Shown here in pieces: positions 27,640 to 35,410 of a DNA stretch of 64,000 nt (positions within the stretch are counted from its first letter, which is position 1; each line of letters starts with the position of its first letter). Source of the stretch: Paracoccus methylovorus (GTDB taxonomy: Bacteria > Pseudomonadota > Alphaproteobacteria > Rhodobacterales > Rhodobacteraceae); assembly GCF_016919705.1 (NCBI RefSeq), contig NZ_CP070368.1, positions 434,001 through 498,000 of the forward strand, read 5' to 3'. Below the pieces are notes generated by a model. The model saw only the letters and a program-made list of their open reading frames with translations. It did no database searches and was not told the DNA's origin. The translations under genes were made by a program, and so were the position numbers.

Positions 27640-27972
27640 ATGAACCGAACCGAATTCATCATCGCAACTGCGATCATCCTGTTTGCCGCCTTTATGCTGG
27701 GGTGGTTCGCAAGCTGGCTGATCCACCGCCTGTCCCGCGTCAGCCGTGCCGATATGGGCGAGCTGGAAAGCATGGCCCAGCAGTTGCACGAGGCTGAGGA
27801 GGCCCGCGACCGCGCCGTGGACGAGTTGGAGTCGCGCGAAGCCGATCTGGTCGCCGGGCTGTCGACCGCCGAGGCGGAGTTGCGCGCCGCGCAGGGACAG
27901 TTGCGTGAAAGCCAGGCCGAGATCGAGGAATTGCGCGACTATATAGACCGCAAGCTGGGTCGGAGGGGCTGA
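27640..27972 (+). CDS. Small membrane-anchored coiled-coil protein (110 aa)
   Basis: I do not recognise a named family. It has one N-terminal membrane helix (FIIATAIILFAAFMLGWFASWLI, about residues 6-28). A Glu/Arg-rich heptad coiled coil then covers almost all the rest (LESMAQQLHEAEEARDRAV through SQAEIEELRDYIDRKL). It lies 30 nt after the OmpA-family gene and is probably cotranscribed, so a structural role in the same envelope assembly is plausible but inferred. Confidence 0.75.
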   Translation: MNRTEFIIATAIILFAAFMLGWFASWLIHRLSRVSRADMGELESMAQQLHEAEEARDRAVDELESREADLVAGLSTAEAELRAAQGQLRESQAEIEELRDYIDRKLGRRG

Positions 27973-27989
27973 GCAGCCGGGTCAGTGGA

Positions 27990-28006
27990 CCGGGGCTCTG
28001 CCCCGG
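27990..28006 (+). terminator. Hairpin ahead of box copy C
   Basis: Stem CCGGGGC / GCCCCGG with the loop TCT, 18 nt after the coiled-coil gene's stop. It is followed by the palindrome ACCCCGGGGT and then the TATTT box. Confidence 0.6.
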
Positions 28007-28011
28007 ACCCC

Positions 28012-28036
28012 GGGGTATTTGGAACACGGAGAAAAG
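28012..28036 (+). repeat. Intergenic TATTT-GAAGAAG box, copy C
   Basis: GGGGTATTTGG plus AACACGGAGAAAAG, 9 nt after the hairpin at 27990-28006. Confidence 0.7.
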
Positions 28037-28087
28037 ACGGGCGGGTTTTCAGGGCGCTTGCCATGGGCAGCGGCCGCAAAAAGCGCG

Positions 28088-28114
28088 AACCGCCGGGGAT
28101 ATAGGCCGGCGGTT
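28088..28114 (-). terminator. Terminator downstream of tyrB
   Basis: Perfect 9-bp stem AACCGCCGG / CCGGCGGTT with a 9-nt loop. On the minus strand it is followed by CGCGCTTTTTGCG, a short T-run, so it most likely ends the tyrB transcript. Confidence 0.75.
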
Positions 28115-28146
28115 GCTGATCTGGGGCTGGCGCTTGATCCGTGAGG

Positions 28147-29331
28147 TCAGACGCCGGCTTCGATAATGGCGCGGGCCAGGATCGGGATGGAGTTGTCGTT
28201 CAGCCCGGCGATGTTGATGCGCGAATCGCCCACCATATAGATGCCGAATTCTTCTTTGATCCGCGCCACCTGCTGAGGCGTGGCTCCAAGGCGCGAGAAC
28301 ATGCCGCGATGCGCCGCCACGAAGCCGAAACGATCCGAACCTGAAAGGTCGCGCAGCTCCCCCGCCAGCTGTTCGCGCAGTCGCAGCATGCCGCTGCGCA
28401 CGGCCTCGAGCTCGGCCATCCAGTCGGCCCGCAATTCGGGCGTGGTCAGCACGGTCGCGACGATCTTGGCGCCATGGAAGGGCGGGAAAGAATAGGTCTG
28501 CCGGTTCAGGAAGGACATGGCGCCCTGGGCCAGATCCCTGGTCGCCGTATCGGCGCAAAGCGCCAGCAGGCAGCCGGTGCGTTCGCGATAGATGCCGAAG
28601 TTCTTGCTGCACGATGCCGCGATCAGCACCTCGGGGATGCGCGAGGCGATCAGGCGCGTTCCGGCCGCATCCTCTTCCAGCCCGTCGCCGAAGCCCTGAT
28701 AGGCCAGGTCGATCAGCGGCAGTGCGCCGGTCTTCTCAAGGATCGTGGCGACCTCGGCCCATTGCTCGATGTTCAGGTTGGCGCCGGTCGGGTTGTGGCA
28801 ACAGCCATGCAGCAGCACCACGTCGCCTTTTTTCGTGGCGGAGATATCGGCCTTCATGGCTTCGAAATCGACTCCGCGGGTCTCGGCGTCGAAATATCGA
28901 TAGGTCTGCACCGGCAGGCCCATGAAGTTCATGATCGAGACATGGTTCGGCCAGGTCGGATCGCTGACGAAGACCCGGATGTCTGGATTGGCCATGCGTG
29001 CCAGTTCCAGCGCCTGGCGGATGGCGCCGGTGCCGCCGACCGTGGCCAGCGTGGCGGTGGTTTCGGGCTTGAGGCCCTCGCCCAGAATCAGTTCGCCCAT
29101 GGCCTTTTGGAATTCCGGTTCACCGGACAGGCTGGCGTAGGTTTTGGTGGTCTCGGTTTCCAGCATCCGCTGTTCGGCGGCGCGGACCGCGCGCATGATC
29201 GGCGTATGGCCGGTGGCATCCTTGTAAACCCCCACGCCCAGGTCGATCTTGCCCTGGCGAGGATCGGCCTTGAACTCTCCCATCAGGGCCAGAATTTTGT
29301 CGGGGGCCTGCGGTTTCAGATTGCCCAGCAT
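28147..29331 (-). CDS. tyrB: Aromatic-amino-acid aminotransferase (394 aa)
   Basis: Fold-type I PLP enzyme interconverting aromatic (and dicarboxylic) amino acids with 2-oxo acids. The opening MLGNLKPQAPDKILALMGEF, the HGCCHNPTGAN block, DLAYQGFGDGLEEDA and the PLP-lysine motif SCSKNFGIYRER are present. It resembles, as I remember it, the 394-residue Paracoccus denitrificans enzyme of known structure at nearly every position, and the length is identical. Its start overlaps the sseA stop (TAATG), so it is the last gene of a minus-strand run. Confidence 0.97.
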   Translation of the reverse strand: MLGNLKPQAPDKILALMGEFKADPRQGKIDLGVGVYKDATGHTPIMRAVRAAEQRMLETETTKTYASLSGEPEFQKAMGELILGEGLKPETTATLATVGGTGAIRQALELARMANPDIRVFVSDPTWPNHVSIMNFMGLPVQTYRYFDAETRGVDFEAMKADISATKKGDVVLLHGCCHNPTGANLNIEQWAEVATILEKTGALPLIDLAYQGFGDGLEEDAAGTRLIASRIPEVLIAASCSKNFGIYRERTGCLLALCADTATRDLAQGAMSFLNRQTYSFPPFHGAKIVATVLTTPELRADWMAELEAVRSGMLRLREQLAGELRDLSGSDRFGFVAAHRGMFSRLGATPQQVARIKEEFGIYMVGDSRINIAGLNDNSIPILARAIIEAGV

Positions 29332-30191
29332 TACGCGTCTCCGGTTGCGATTTTAAGATCGGGGAAGCTGCCCCATTCGGTCCAGCTTCCGTCATAAAGC
29401 GAATGGTCCCGGTGCCCGATGCGTTCAAGCGCCAGAAACAGCGAGGCCGCCGTTATCCCCGAGCCGCAGGTGGTGATGGCCGGTTTCGTCAGGTCCACCC
29501 CGGCGGCTTCGAATTCGGCGCGCAGTTCGGGCACGGATTTCAGCGTGCCGTCGGTGTTGTAGAGCCTGCCAAAGGGCAGGTTCCTGGCACCGGGAATATG
29601 GCCCGCACGCAGGCCGGCGCGGGGCTCGGCCGCTTCGCCGCGAAAGCGTTCGGCCGAGCGGGCGTCGATGATTTCGTGATCGGCCAGCTTGCTGGCGGCG
29701 GCAACCTGGGTGACGTCGCGCACCAGTGCGGCTTGCCGCTGCACGGTGATGTGGCGGTCGCGCAGGATCGGGGGCATATCCTCGGTCTCGCGGCCCTCGG
29801 CCTGCCATTTGGCGAAACCGCCGTCCAGCATGGCCACGTCCTGCTTGCCCATCAGTTTGAAAGTCCACCAGACCCGCGCCGCCGAATGGACGGGCGAATT
29901 GTCGTAGACCACCACCTGATGGCCATCGCCGATGCCCATGGCGCGCATGCGGCTGATGAACATTTCGGGCTGGGGCGCCATATGCGGCAGTTCGCTGCGC
30001 TTGTCCGCGATCTCGTCTATGTCGAAAAAGCGTGCGCCGGGAATATGCGCGGCCATATATTCGGCCCGCGCGTCGCGGCCGGGTTCCAGAAACCACGTCG
30101 CATCAATGACGCGCAGGTCCGGGTCACTCAGATGGGTGGCCAGCCAGTCGGTTGAGACCAGCACTTTCGGATCGTCGGACTCGGTGGACAT
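29331..30191 (-). CDS. sseA: 3-mercaptopyruvate sulfurtransferase, tandem rhodanese (286 aa)
   Basis: Transfers sulfur from 3-mercaptopyruvate to thiol or cyanide acceptors. Two rhodanese modules are present: an inactive N-terminal one (VSTDWLATHL ... YDNSPVHSAARVWW) and a catalytic C-terminal one with DARSAERFRG, GHIPGARNLPFG and the active-site loop CGSGITA. The CG[ST]G-type loop favours mercaptopyruvate over thiosulfate. Coupling to tyrB may matter, since aminotransferases can make 3-mercaptopyruvate from cysteine; this is inference. Confidence 0.93.
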   Translation of the reverse strand: MSTESDDPKVLVSTDWLATHLSDPDLRVIDATWFLEPGRDARAEYMAAHIPGARFFDIDEIADKRSELPHMAPQPEMFISRMRAMGIGDGHQVVVYDNSPVHSAARVWWTFKLMGKQDVAMLDGGFAKWQAEGRETEDMPPILRDRHITVQRQAALVRDVTQVAAASKLADHEIIDARSAERFRGEAAEPRAGLRAGHIPGARNLPFGRLYNTDGTLKSVPELRAEFEAAGVDLTKPAITTCGSGITAASLFLALERIGHRDHSLYDGSWTEWGSFPDLKIATGDA

Positions 30192-30256
30192 TGGCCTTCC
30201 CCCCGCACTCGCAGAAACGACACCGATGTAACCGCAGCCGCGCGGGGCTGCAATGC

Positions 30257-30727
30257 TTAACCCTGCTTCAGCAAACGTTGTTTCTGCCGGTTCCAGTCGC
30301 GTTTGGCTGCGGTTTCGCGCTTGTCGGAGACTTTCTTGCCCTTGGCCACGCCGATCTTCAGCTTAACCTTGCCGCGATGGTTGAAATACATCACCAAGGG
30401 CACCAGCGTCATGCCCTCGCGGCCGATGGCTTGCCATAGCCGGCTGAGTTCCTTTTTCGACACCAGCAGCTTACGGCGGCGGCGTTCCTCGTGGCCAAAG
30501 ATGCCGGCCTGTTTGTAGGGGGCGATATAGGCGTTGATAAGCCACAACTCGCCCTGTTCGACCGAGGCATAGCTTTCGGCGATGTTGGATTGGCCGGTGC
30601 GCAGGCTTTTCACCTCGGACCCGGTCAGCATGATACCAACCTCCAGATCGCTTTCGATGAAGTAGTCGAAGCGGGCGCGGCGGTTCTCGGCGATGATCTT
30701 GTAATTCGGGTCGGATTTCGTGGCCAT
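30257..30727 (-). CDS. smpB: SsrA-binding protein SmpB (156 aa)
   Basis: Partner of tmRNA in trans-translation of stalled ribosomes. The beta-barrel core has [48 protein letters not shown] and the [13 protein letters not shown] block. The basic C-terminal tail ([20 protein letters not shown]) enters the decoding centre. Length is normal. It sits 48 nt after the low-molecular-weight phosphatase gene and 65 nt before sseA on the same strand. No tmRNA gene is seen nearby. Confidence 0.98.
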   Translation of the reverse strand: MATKSDPNYKIIAENRRARFDYFIESDLEVGIMLTGSEVKSLRTGQSNIAESYASVEQGELWLINAYIAPYKQAGIFGHEERRRRKLLVSKKELSRLWQAIGREGMTLVPLVMYFNHRGKVKLKIGVAKGKKVSDKRETAAKRDWNRQKQRLLKQG

Positions 30728-30775
30728 GATCGGGCAGAGATAGGGCGGGCGCGCCGGGCTGTAAAGGCCGGGTTG

Positions 30776-31246
30776 TCATTCCTGCCGGACGATCAGCCGC
30801 AGCAGGGCTTGTGCCCCCATGGTCACGTCGCACCAGGTGGCATCAAAGCCGGCGGCCTCGCCGAAGTATGGATCGGCGACCGATTGCCCCTCGCGCCCCG
30901 GCACATGATCCAGCAGCAGCGACAGCCGCGCGCTGCCGCCCGAGGGCGCAAGGCGACGCAGGTTCGCAAGATTTTCGTGATCCATCGCGATGATATGGTC
31001 GAAGTCGTGGAAATCCCCGGCCCGCACCTGCCGGGCGCGCAGGTCCGAGATGTCAATGCCGGCCCGCGCCGCAACCTCTTGCGCCCGAGGGTCCGGTGCA
31101 TGGCCCACATGCCAATCGCCGGTCCCGGCCGAGTCGACCAGCAGTTGCGCCCCCGCAGCACTGGCGGCGGCGCGCAGCGCGGCCTCGGCCAAGGGTGAGC
31201 GGCAGATATTGCCCAGACAGACGAAAAGAACGGAAGGCTGCGGCAT
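30776..31246 (-). CDS. Low-molecular-weight protein-tyrosine phosphatase (156 aa)
   Basis: Cysteine phosphatase acting on phosphotyrosine or small phosphate esters. The P-loop CLGNICRSPLAE stands at the N-terminus with nucleophile Cys and Arg in the C-x5-R pattern, and the catalytic Asp lies in VADPYFGEAAGF near residue 128. The start is the ATG at 31244-31246, immediately ahead of the P-loop strand; the longer frame upstream is antisense to the divergent ThDP gene. It is first in the run to smpB, sseA and tyrB. Confidence 0.93.
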   Translation of the reverse strand: MPQPSVLFVCLGNICRSPLAEAALRAAASAAGAQLLVDSAGTGDWHVGHAPDPRAQEVAARAGIDISDLRARQVRAGDFHDFDHIIAMDHENLANLRRLAPSGGSARLSLLLDHVPGREGQSVADPYFGEAAGFDATWCDVTMGAQALLRLIVRQE

Positions 31247-31341
31247 GACGACCTCGGATAACCCGCGCCATCTTGCCAGTTCAACGCAAGCTGGCCCAGA
31301 CTGTTCGGGAAAGAAAAGCAAGATGGGAAGGTGGGGTGGCG

Positions 31342-33003
31342 ATGCGGCACGGTGGACAGATTCTGGTCGATGCGCTGAAGACGAACGGGGTCGGGCGGGT
31401 GTTTTCGGTTCCCGGGGAAAGCTTTTTGGCGGTGCTGGACGGGCTTTATGCATCTGGCATCCAGAACGTCGTCTGCCGGCAAGAGGGCGGTGCTGCGATG
31501 ATGGCCGAGGCGCACGGCAAGCTGACCGGCCGGCCGGGGGTGGTGTTTGTCACCCGGGGTCCGGGCGCCACCAATGCCAGCGCGGGCGTGCATGTGGCGC
31601 GGCAGGATTCGACACCGATGATCCTGTTCGTGGGCCAGATTGCGCAATCCGACCGCGACCGCGAGGCGTTCCAAGAGGTTGATTACCGCGCCATGTTCGG
31701 TCCGCTGGCGAAATGGGTTGCCCAGATCGACCAGACTGAGCGCATCCCGGAATATGTCAGCCGCGCTTTCCACCTTGCGATGTCCGGTCGGCCCGGTCCC
31801 GTGGTGCTGGCGCTGCCCGAGGATATGATCGCATCCCGGGCCGAGGTGCCCGATCTGCTGCCCGCTGCCGCGCCGCTTTCTGCGGTTGCCGGGGAATCCG
31901 TCGCGGCCATCGCGCAGGCTTTGGCGGGGGCCGAGCGGCCCTTGGTCGTGCCGGGCGGGACGCTGTGGTCGCAGGTGGCCGCCGACGATCTGGCGCGTTT
32001 CGCGGAAGGCTGGGGCTTGCCGGTCGCCGTGCCCTTTCGCCGTCAGGGGCACATGGACAATGCACATCCGAACTATGTCGGCGATCTGGGGGTCGGCATG
32101 AACCCGGTGCTGGGGCAGGCGCTATCGCAGGCGGATTGCGTGCTGTCGCTTGGCTCGCGGCTGGGCGACACCCTGACGCGGGGCTATGACCTGATGGACC
32201 CGGTGCGGCCGCATGCCCGGGTTATCCATGTGTATCCCTCGCCCGACGAACTGGGGCATCTGTGGCGGCCAGATCCGGGGTTGGTGGCGGACCCGCGTGC
32301 GGTGGTGGCGGCGCTGGCCGCTTTGCCCGCGCCCCGGCGCTGGGACGGCTGGACGGGCGAGCTTCGCGCCGCTTACGAGGCATGGCAGCAACCAAAACCC
32401 ACCCCCGGCGCGGTGCGGATGGAGCAGGTGGTGCGCTGGCTTTCCGATCACCTGCCGCCGGATGCGATCATCACCAACGGCGCCGGGAATTACGCGGCTT
32501 TTGTTCACCGCTATTATCGTTATCGCCGCTGGGGCACGCAGCTTGCGCCGACCTCGGGGTCGATGGGCTACGGCCTGCCCGCAGCAATCGCCGCCAAATT
32601 GCAGCATCCTGATCGCGCCGTGGTCTGCATGGCGGGTGACGGATGTTTGCAAATGACCGTGAACGAGATTTCGACAGCCGCCCAGCATGGTGCCGCCGTC
32701 ATCGTCATCGTGGCGAACAACGGACATTACGGCACCATCCGCATGCATCAGGAACGCAGCTATCCCGGCCGTGTTTCAGGCACGGCGCTGGCCAATCCCG
32801 ACTTTGTCGCGCTGGCGCGGGCCTATGGCGGGCATGGTGAGGTGGTGGCGCGACAAGAGGACTTTGCCGACGCTTTCGCGCGCGCTCAGGCGGCAGGCAC
32901 GTTGGCGGTGCTGGAGCTGATGCTTGACCCCGAGGCGCTGAGCACCGGCGCCACCCTTTCCGAGACCCGCGCGGCGGGTGAGGCGGGGTTGCGCCGGGCC
33001 TGA
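31342..33003 (+). CDS. Thiamine-diphosphate-dependent enzyme, acetolactate-synthase-like (553 aa)
   Basis: Three-domain ThDP enzyme of the acetolactate synthase / glyoxylate carboligase group; the reaction is not certain. The PYR domain has the catalytic Glu in VFSVPGESFLAVLDG and the VFVTRGPGATN block. The central domain resembles the FAD/nucleotide fold of acetolactate synthases. The PP domain has AGDGCLQMTVNE, completing the GDG-to-Asn ThDP motif with VANN. No small regulatory subunit (ilvH) adjoins, so it is probably not the main biosynthetic acetolactate synthase. The ATG at 31342 is preferred over the upstream in-frame start. Confidence 0.85.
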   Translation: MRHGGQILVDALKTNGVGRVFSVPGESFLAVLDGLYASGIQNVVCRQEGGAAMMAEAHGKLTGRPGVVFVTRGPGATNASAGVHVARQDSTPMILFVGQIAQSDRDREAFQEVDYRAMFGPLAKWVAQIDQTERIPEYVSRAFHLAMSGRPGPVVLALPEDMIASRAEVPDLLPAAAPLSAVAGESVAAIAQALAGAERPLVVPGGTLWSQVAADDLARFAEGWGLPVAVPFRRQGHMDNAHPNYVGDLGVGMNPVLGQALSQADCVLSLGSRLGDTLTRGYDLMDPVRPHARVIHVYPSPDELGHLWRPDPGLVADPRAVVAALAALPAPRRWDGWTGELRAAYEAWQQPKPTPGAVRMEQVVRWLSDHLPPDAIITNGAGNYAAFVHRYYRYRRWGTQLAPTSGSMGYGLPAAIAAKLQHPDRAVVCMAGDGCLQMTVNEISTAAQHGAAVIVIVANNGHYGTIRMHQERSYPGRVSGTALANPDFVALARAYGGHGEVVARQEDFADAFARAQAAGTLAVLELMLDPEALSTGATLSETRAAGEAGLRRA

Positions 33004-33020
33004 CGACAGTGATTGGGAAA

Positions 33021-33042
33021 GGCGGTGCGTCTAGAAACCGCC
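33021..33042. terminator. Weak hairpin between convergent genes
   Basis: Stem GGCGGT / ACCGCC with a 10-nt loop that includes the stop codon of the minus-strand phosphate transporter gene. It is short, so the call is tentative. Confidence 0.35.
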
Positions 33043-34455
33043 GACCCAGACCAGCACGGCGGCCAGAGCGGCGGCTGCGGGCACGGTAACCAGCCAGGCC
33101 CCCAGGATCATCCGCATATAGGATCGGCGCACCAGATGGCGGCGGCGGCGCTCCTCGACCGGCAGAGGGGCTTGGCCGCCCGTCAGCCGCCGGTCGCGCC
33201 ATTCCCGATAAAAGCCGACACCGAACACGCCACCCACCGCGACATGCGTGGTTGAAACCGGCAGCCCCAGAAGCGATGCACCCAGCACCGTCGATGCCGT
33301 TGCCAGCGACACGCAAAGTGCGCGGGACGAATTCAGCCGGGTGATCCGACTGCCCACCATATGCACCAGCCTGCGCCCGAACAGCAAAACCCCCAGCGCG
33401 ATGCCAAGACCGCCCAGCAGCAGAACCAGCCGGGCGCGCAGATCGTCCTCGCCCCCCGCCGACAGGCTGTCGAGGATAATGGTCAGCGGCGCGGCCACGT
33501 TCGAGGTGTCGTTGGCGCCATGGGCAAAACCCATGACCAGCGCCGTGGCGGCCAGCGGCACCGCCAGCAACTGCCTCATCGACAGCCGCCCGCTGATCTT
33601 TCCGCGCAACTGGCGATCGATGCGCCGCCGGGTATACAGCCAGCCAAGCGCGCCGCAGACCAGCATCAGCGCCGCATTCGTGGCCCAGCCCCAGCCATGC
33701 CATGCCAACTCGGCCATTCCCGCCAACATGGACGAGGCTAACCCCACGATCACAGGCATCCAGATGCGGGCGGCGGCCACGCGATCCTCGCGATCCGCGA
33801 CCAGCACCCGCAAAAGCGCCATCATCCCCGCCGCGATCAGTCCCGCAACCAAGGGCGAGGCAATCCAGCCAACCGCGATCAATGCCATGGAGGGCCAGTT
33901 CACCGCGCCAAGGCCAAAGGTCGCCAGCCCCGCGCCCGCGATGGCGCCGACTACGGAATGCGTGGTGCTGACCGGCGCGTCGAGCCAGGTGGCAAGGCTG
34001 ATCCAACTGCCCGCCGCAAGCAGGGCCGCCAGCATCATCCGTGCTGTCGCCTCACCCTCGCCCAGCGTGCTGCCGACCAGCCCTTCGGTCAATGTGGTGG
34101 TAACCGCGCGGCCGGCGATGACCGCGCCCAGCACCTCCATCACGGCGACGAGCAACAGGCCTTTGGTCATGCCGATGGCGCCTGCACCCACGGCGGGCCC
34201 CAGGGCGTTCGCCACGTCGTTGCCACCGATCGACAGCGCCAGATAGGCGGCGACCGCCATGCTCGCCGCCAGAATCCCCAACCCGGGCTGGCCTGCAAAA
34301 AAGCCGGTGCCGATATAGCTGGCGGCGGCGATGAAGATCAGCGCCAGCCCCAGCCGCAAAACCGGGCGCGCGGAATGCAGCACCGCGCGTTCGGTGTTGG
34401 TGATGCGGCTCAGGTCCTTGTCGAGTGTGCGGAACTCGCGGTGGTTGCGCCTCAT
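33031..34455 (-). CDS. Inorganic phosphate transporter, PiT family (474 aa)
   Basis: Inner-membrane low-affinity phosphate carrier. The two inverted PD001131-type signatures are visible: NDVANALGPAVGAG near residue 80 with PVSTTHSVVGAI, and FAHGANDTSNVAAPL near residue 315 with PVSTTHVAVGGVFG. About ten hydrophobic helices flank a central hydrophilic loop (RRRIDRQLRGKISGR). Its start overlaps the nudix stop (ATGA). No phoU-like gene adjoins, so transport regulation is not evident. Confidence 0.95.
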   Translation of the reverse strand: MRRNHREFRTLDKDLSRITNTERAVLHSARPVLRLGLALIFIAAASYIGTGFFAGQPGLGILAASMAVAAYLALSIGGNDVANALGPAVGAGAIGMTKGLLLVAVMEVLGAVIAGRAVTTTLTEGLVGSTLGEGEATARMMLAALLAAGSWISLATWLDAPVSTTHSVVGAIAGAGLATFGLGAVNWPSMALIAVGWIASPLVAGLIAAGMMALLRVLVADREDRVAAARIWMPVIVGLASSMLAGMAELAWHGWGWATNAALMLVCGALGWLYTRRRIDRQLRGKISGRLSMRQLLAVPLAATALVMGFAHGANDTSNVAAPLTIILDSLSAGGEDDLRARLVLLLGGLGIALGVLLFGRRLVHMVGSRITRLNSSRALCVSLATASTVLGASLLGLPVSTTHVAVGGVFGVGFYREWRDRRLTGGQAPLPVEERRRRHLVRRSYMRMILGAWLVTVPAAAALAAVLVWVGGF

Positions 34456-34916
34456 GCCGGGTGCTGCCTGGGCGCGGGCAGGCGGTGCAGGATTTGCTTC
34501 AGCCCCGTCTCGGCGACCAAACGGGCGGCGTCCTCGGGCGCGAACCAGCGGCGTATGCGCTCATGCGCTTCGGGAAAGTTCTGTTTCAACTCGTCTACGT
34601 AAAGCGGAAAGACCCGCACCTCGACCGGGATGGCAAAGCCGCGGTCCTGATCCTTGTCATAATGATAACGGCCGATCTCGGCCTCGCCGACACGTCCTTT
34701 GACGCCGGCTTCCTCCCATGCTTCCTGACGGGCGGCGTCGGCCAGGGTGCGGCCGGCCATCGGCCAGCCCTTGGGCACGATCCAGCGGCCGGTGCCGCGA
34801 CTTGTCACCAGCAACACTTCGCCGGTCGTGCCATTCAGACACAGCGCGGCGACTTGCATATCGGGCGGGCGGCGGCCGATCAGCCGGGCCAGCTTTTCGC
34901 GGAATGCGACGATCAT
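34452..34916 (-). CDS. NUDIX hydrolase (154 aa)
   Basis: Hydrolase of nucleoside-diphosphate-X or polyphosphate compounds. The nudix helix is visible from GWPMAGRTLADAARQEAWEEAG. The metal-binding EAWEE part is intact, but the usual first Glu is Arg and the usual Arg of RE is Gln. The strand RWIVPKG before it and the context suggest a diphosphoinositol-polyphosphate-hydrolase-like branch; the substrate is unknown. The start is the ATG at 34914-34916, overlapping the arfB stop (ATGA). Confidence 0.87.
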   Translation of the reverse strand: MIVAFREKLARLIGRRPPDMQVAALCLNGTTGEVLLVTSRGTGRWIVPKGWPMAGRTLADAARQEAWEEAGVKGRVGEAEIGRYHYDKDQDRGFAIPVEVRVFPLYVDELKQNFPEAHERIRRWFAPEDAARLVAETGLKQILHRLPAPRQHPA

Positions 34917-35344
34917 GCCGGGTCCTCCGCGTCGCGAATGCGGCCGCGCATCGCCTTGACGTCGCCGCGCTGGGTCTTGGCGGCCAACCGGCGTCGCTGA
35001 CTGCCCAGCGTGGGGCGGGTCGGGATGCGCTTGCGGGGCGCGACCAGCGCCTGGCGGATCAGTTCCGCCAGCCTCTCCCGCGCGAGTTCGCGGTTGCGGG
35101 CCTGACTGCGCGTTTCCTCGGCCCGGATCAGCACAGCGCCATCCTGCGTCCAGCGCCGTCCGGCCAGCCGACGCAGCCGGGTCTTGACCGGAGCGGACAG
35201 GTGCGGCGAGCGTTCGGCCTCGAACCGCAGTTCGACGGCGGTCTCGACCTTGTTCACGTTCTGACCGCCCGGTCCCTGGGACCGGGTGAACTGTTCGGAC
35301 AGCTCCCATTCCTGAATGGTGATCTGGTCGGTGATGCGAAGCAT
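34913..35344 (-). CDS. arfB: Peptidyl-tRNA hydrolase ArfB / YaeJ (143 aa)
   Basis: Ribosome-rescue factor that releases peptides from stalled ribosomes lacking a stop codon. The catalytic GGQ motif is in FTRSQGPGGQNVNKVETAVEL near residue 26. A long basic tail (RKRIPTRPTLGSQRRRLAAK and beyond) is the part that reads the empty mRNA channel. The start is the ATG at 35344; a TTG 18 nt upstream is in frame. With smpB 4 kb away, this strain carries both major rescue routes. First gene of the arfB-nudix-pit operon. Confidence 0.95.
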   Translation of the reverse strand: MLRITDQITIQEWELSEQFTRSQGPGGQNVNKVETAVELRFEAERSPHLSAPVKTRLRRLAGRRWTQDGAVLIRAEETRSQARNRELARERLAELIRQALVAPRKRIPTRPTLGSQRRRLAAKTQRGDVKAMRGRIRDAEDPA

Positions 35345-35410
35345 GGTGCGAATATGGCGCAAAGCCCGGCTAAGAAAAGGTCAAGCGGATGAAGAGACGT
35401 TCAAATTGCG

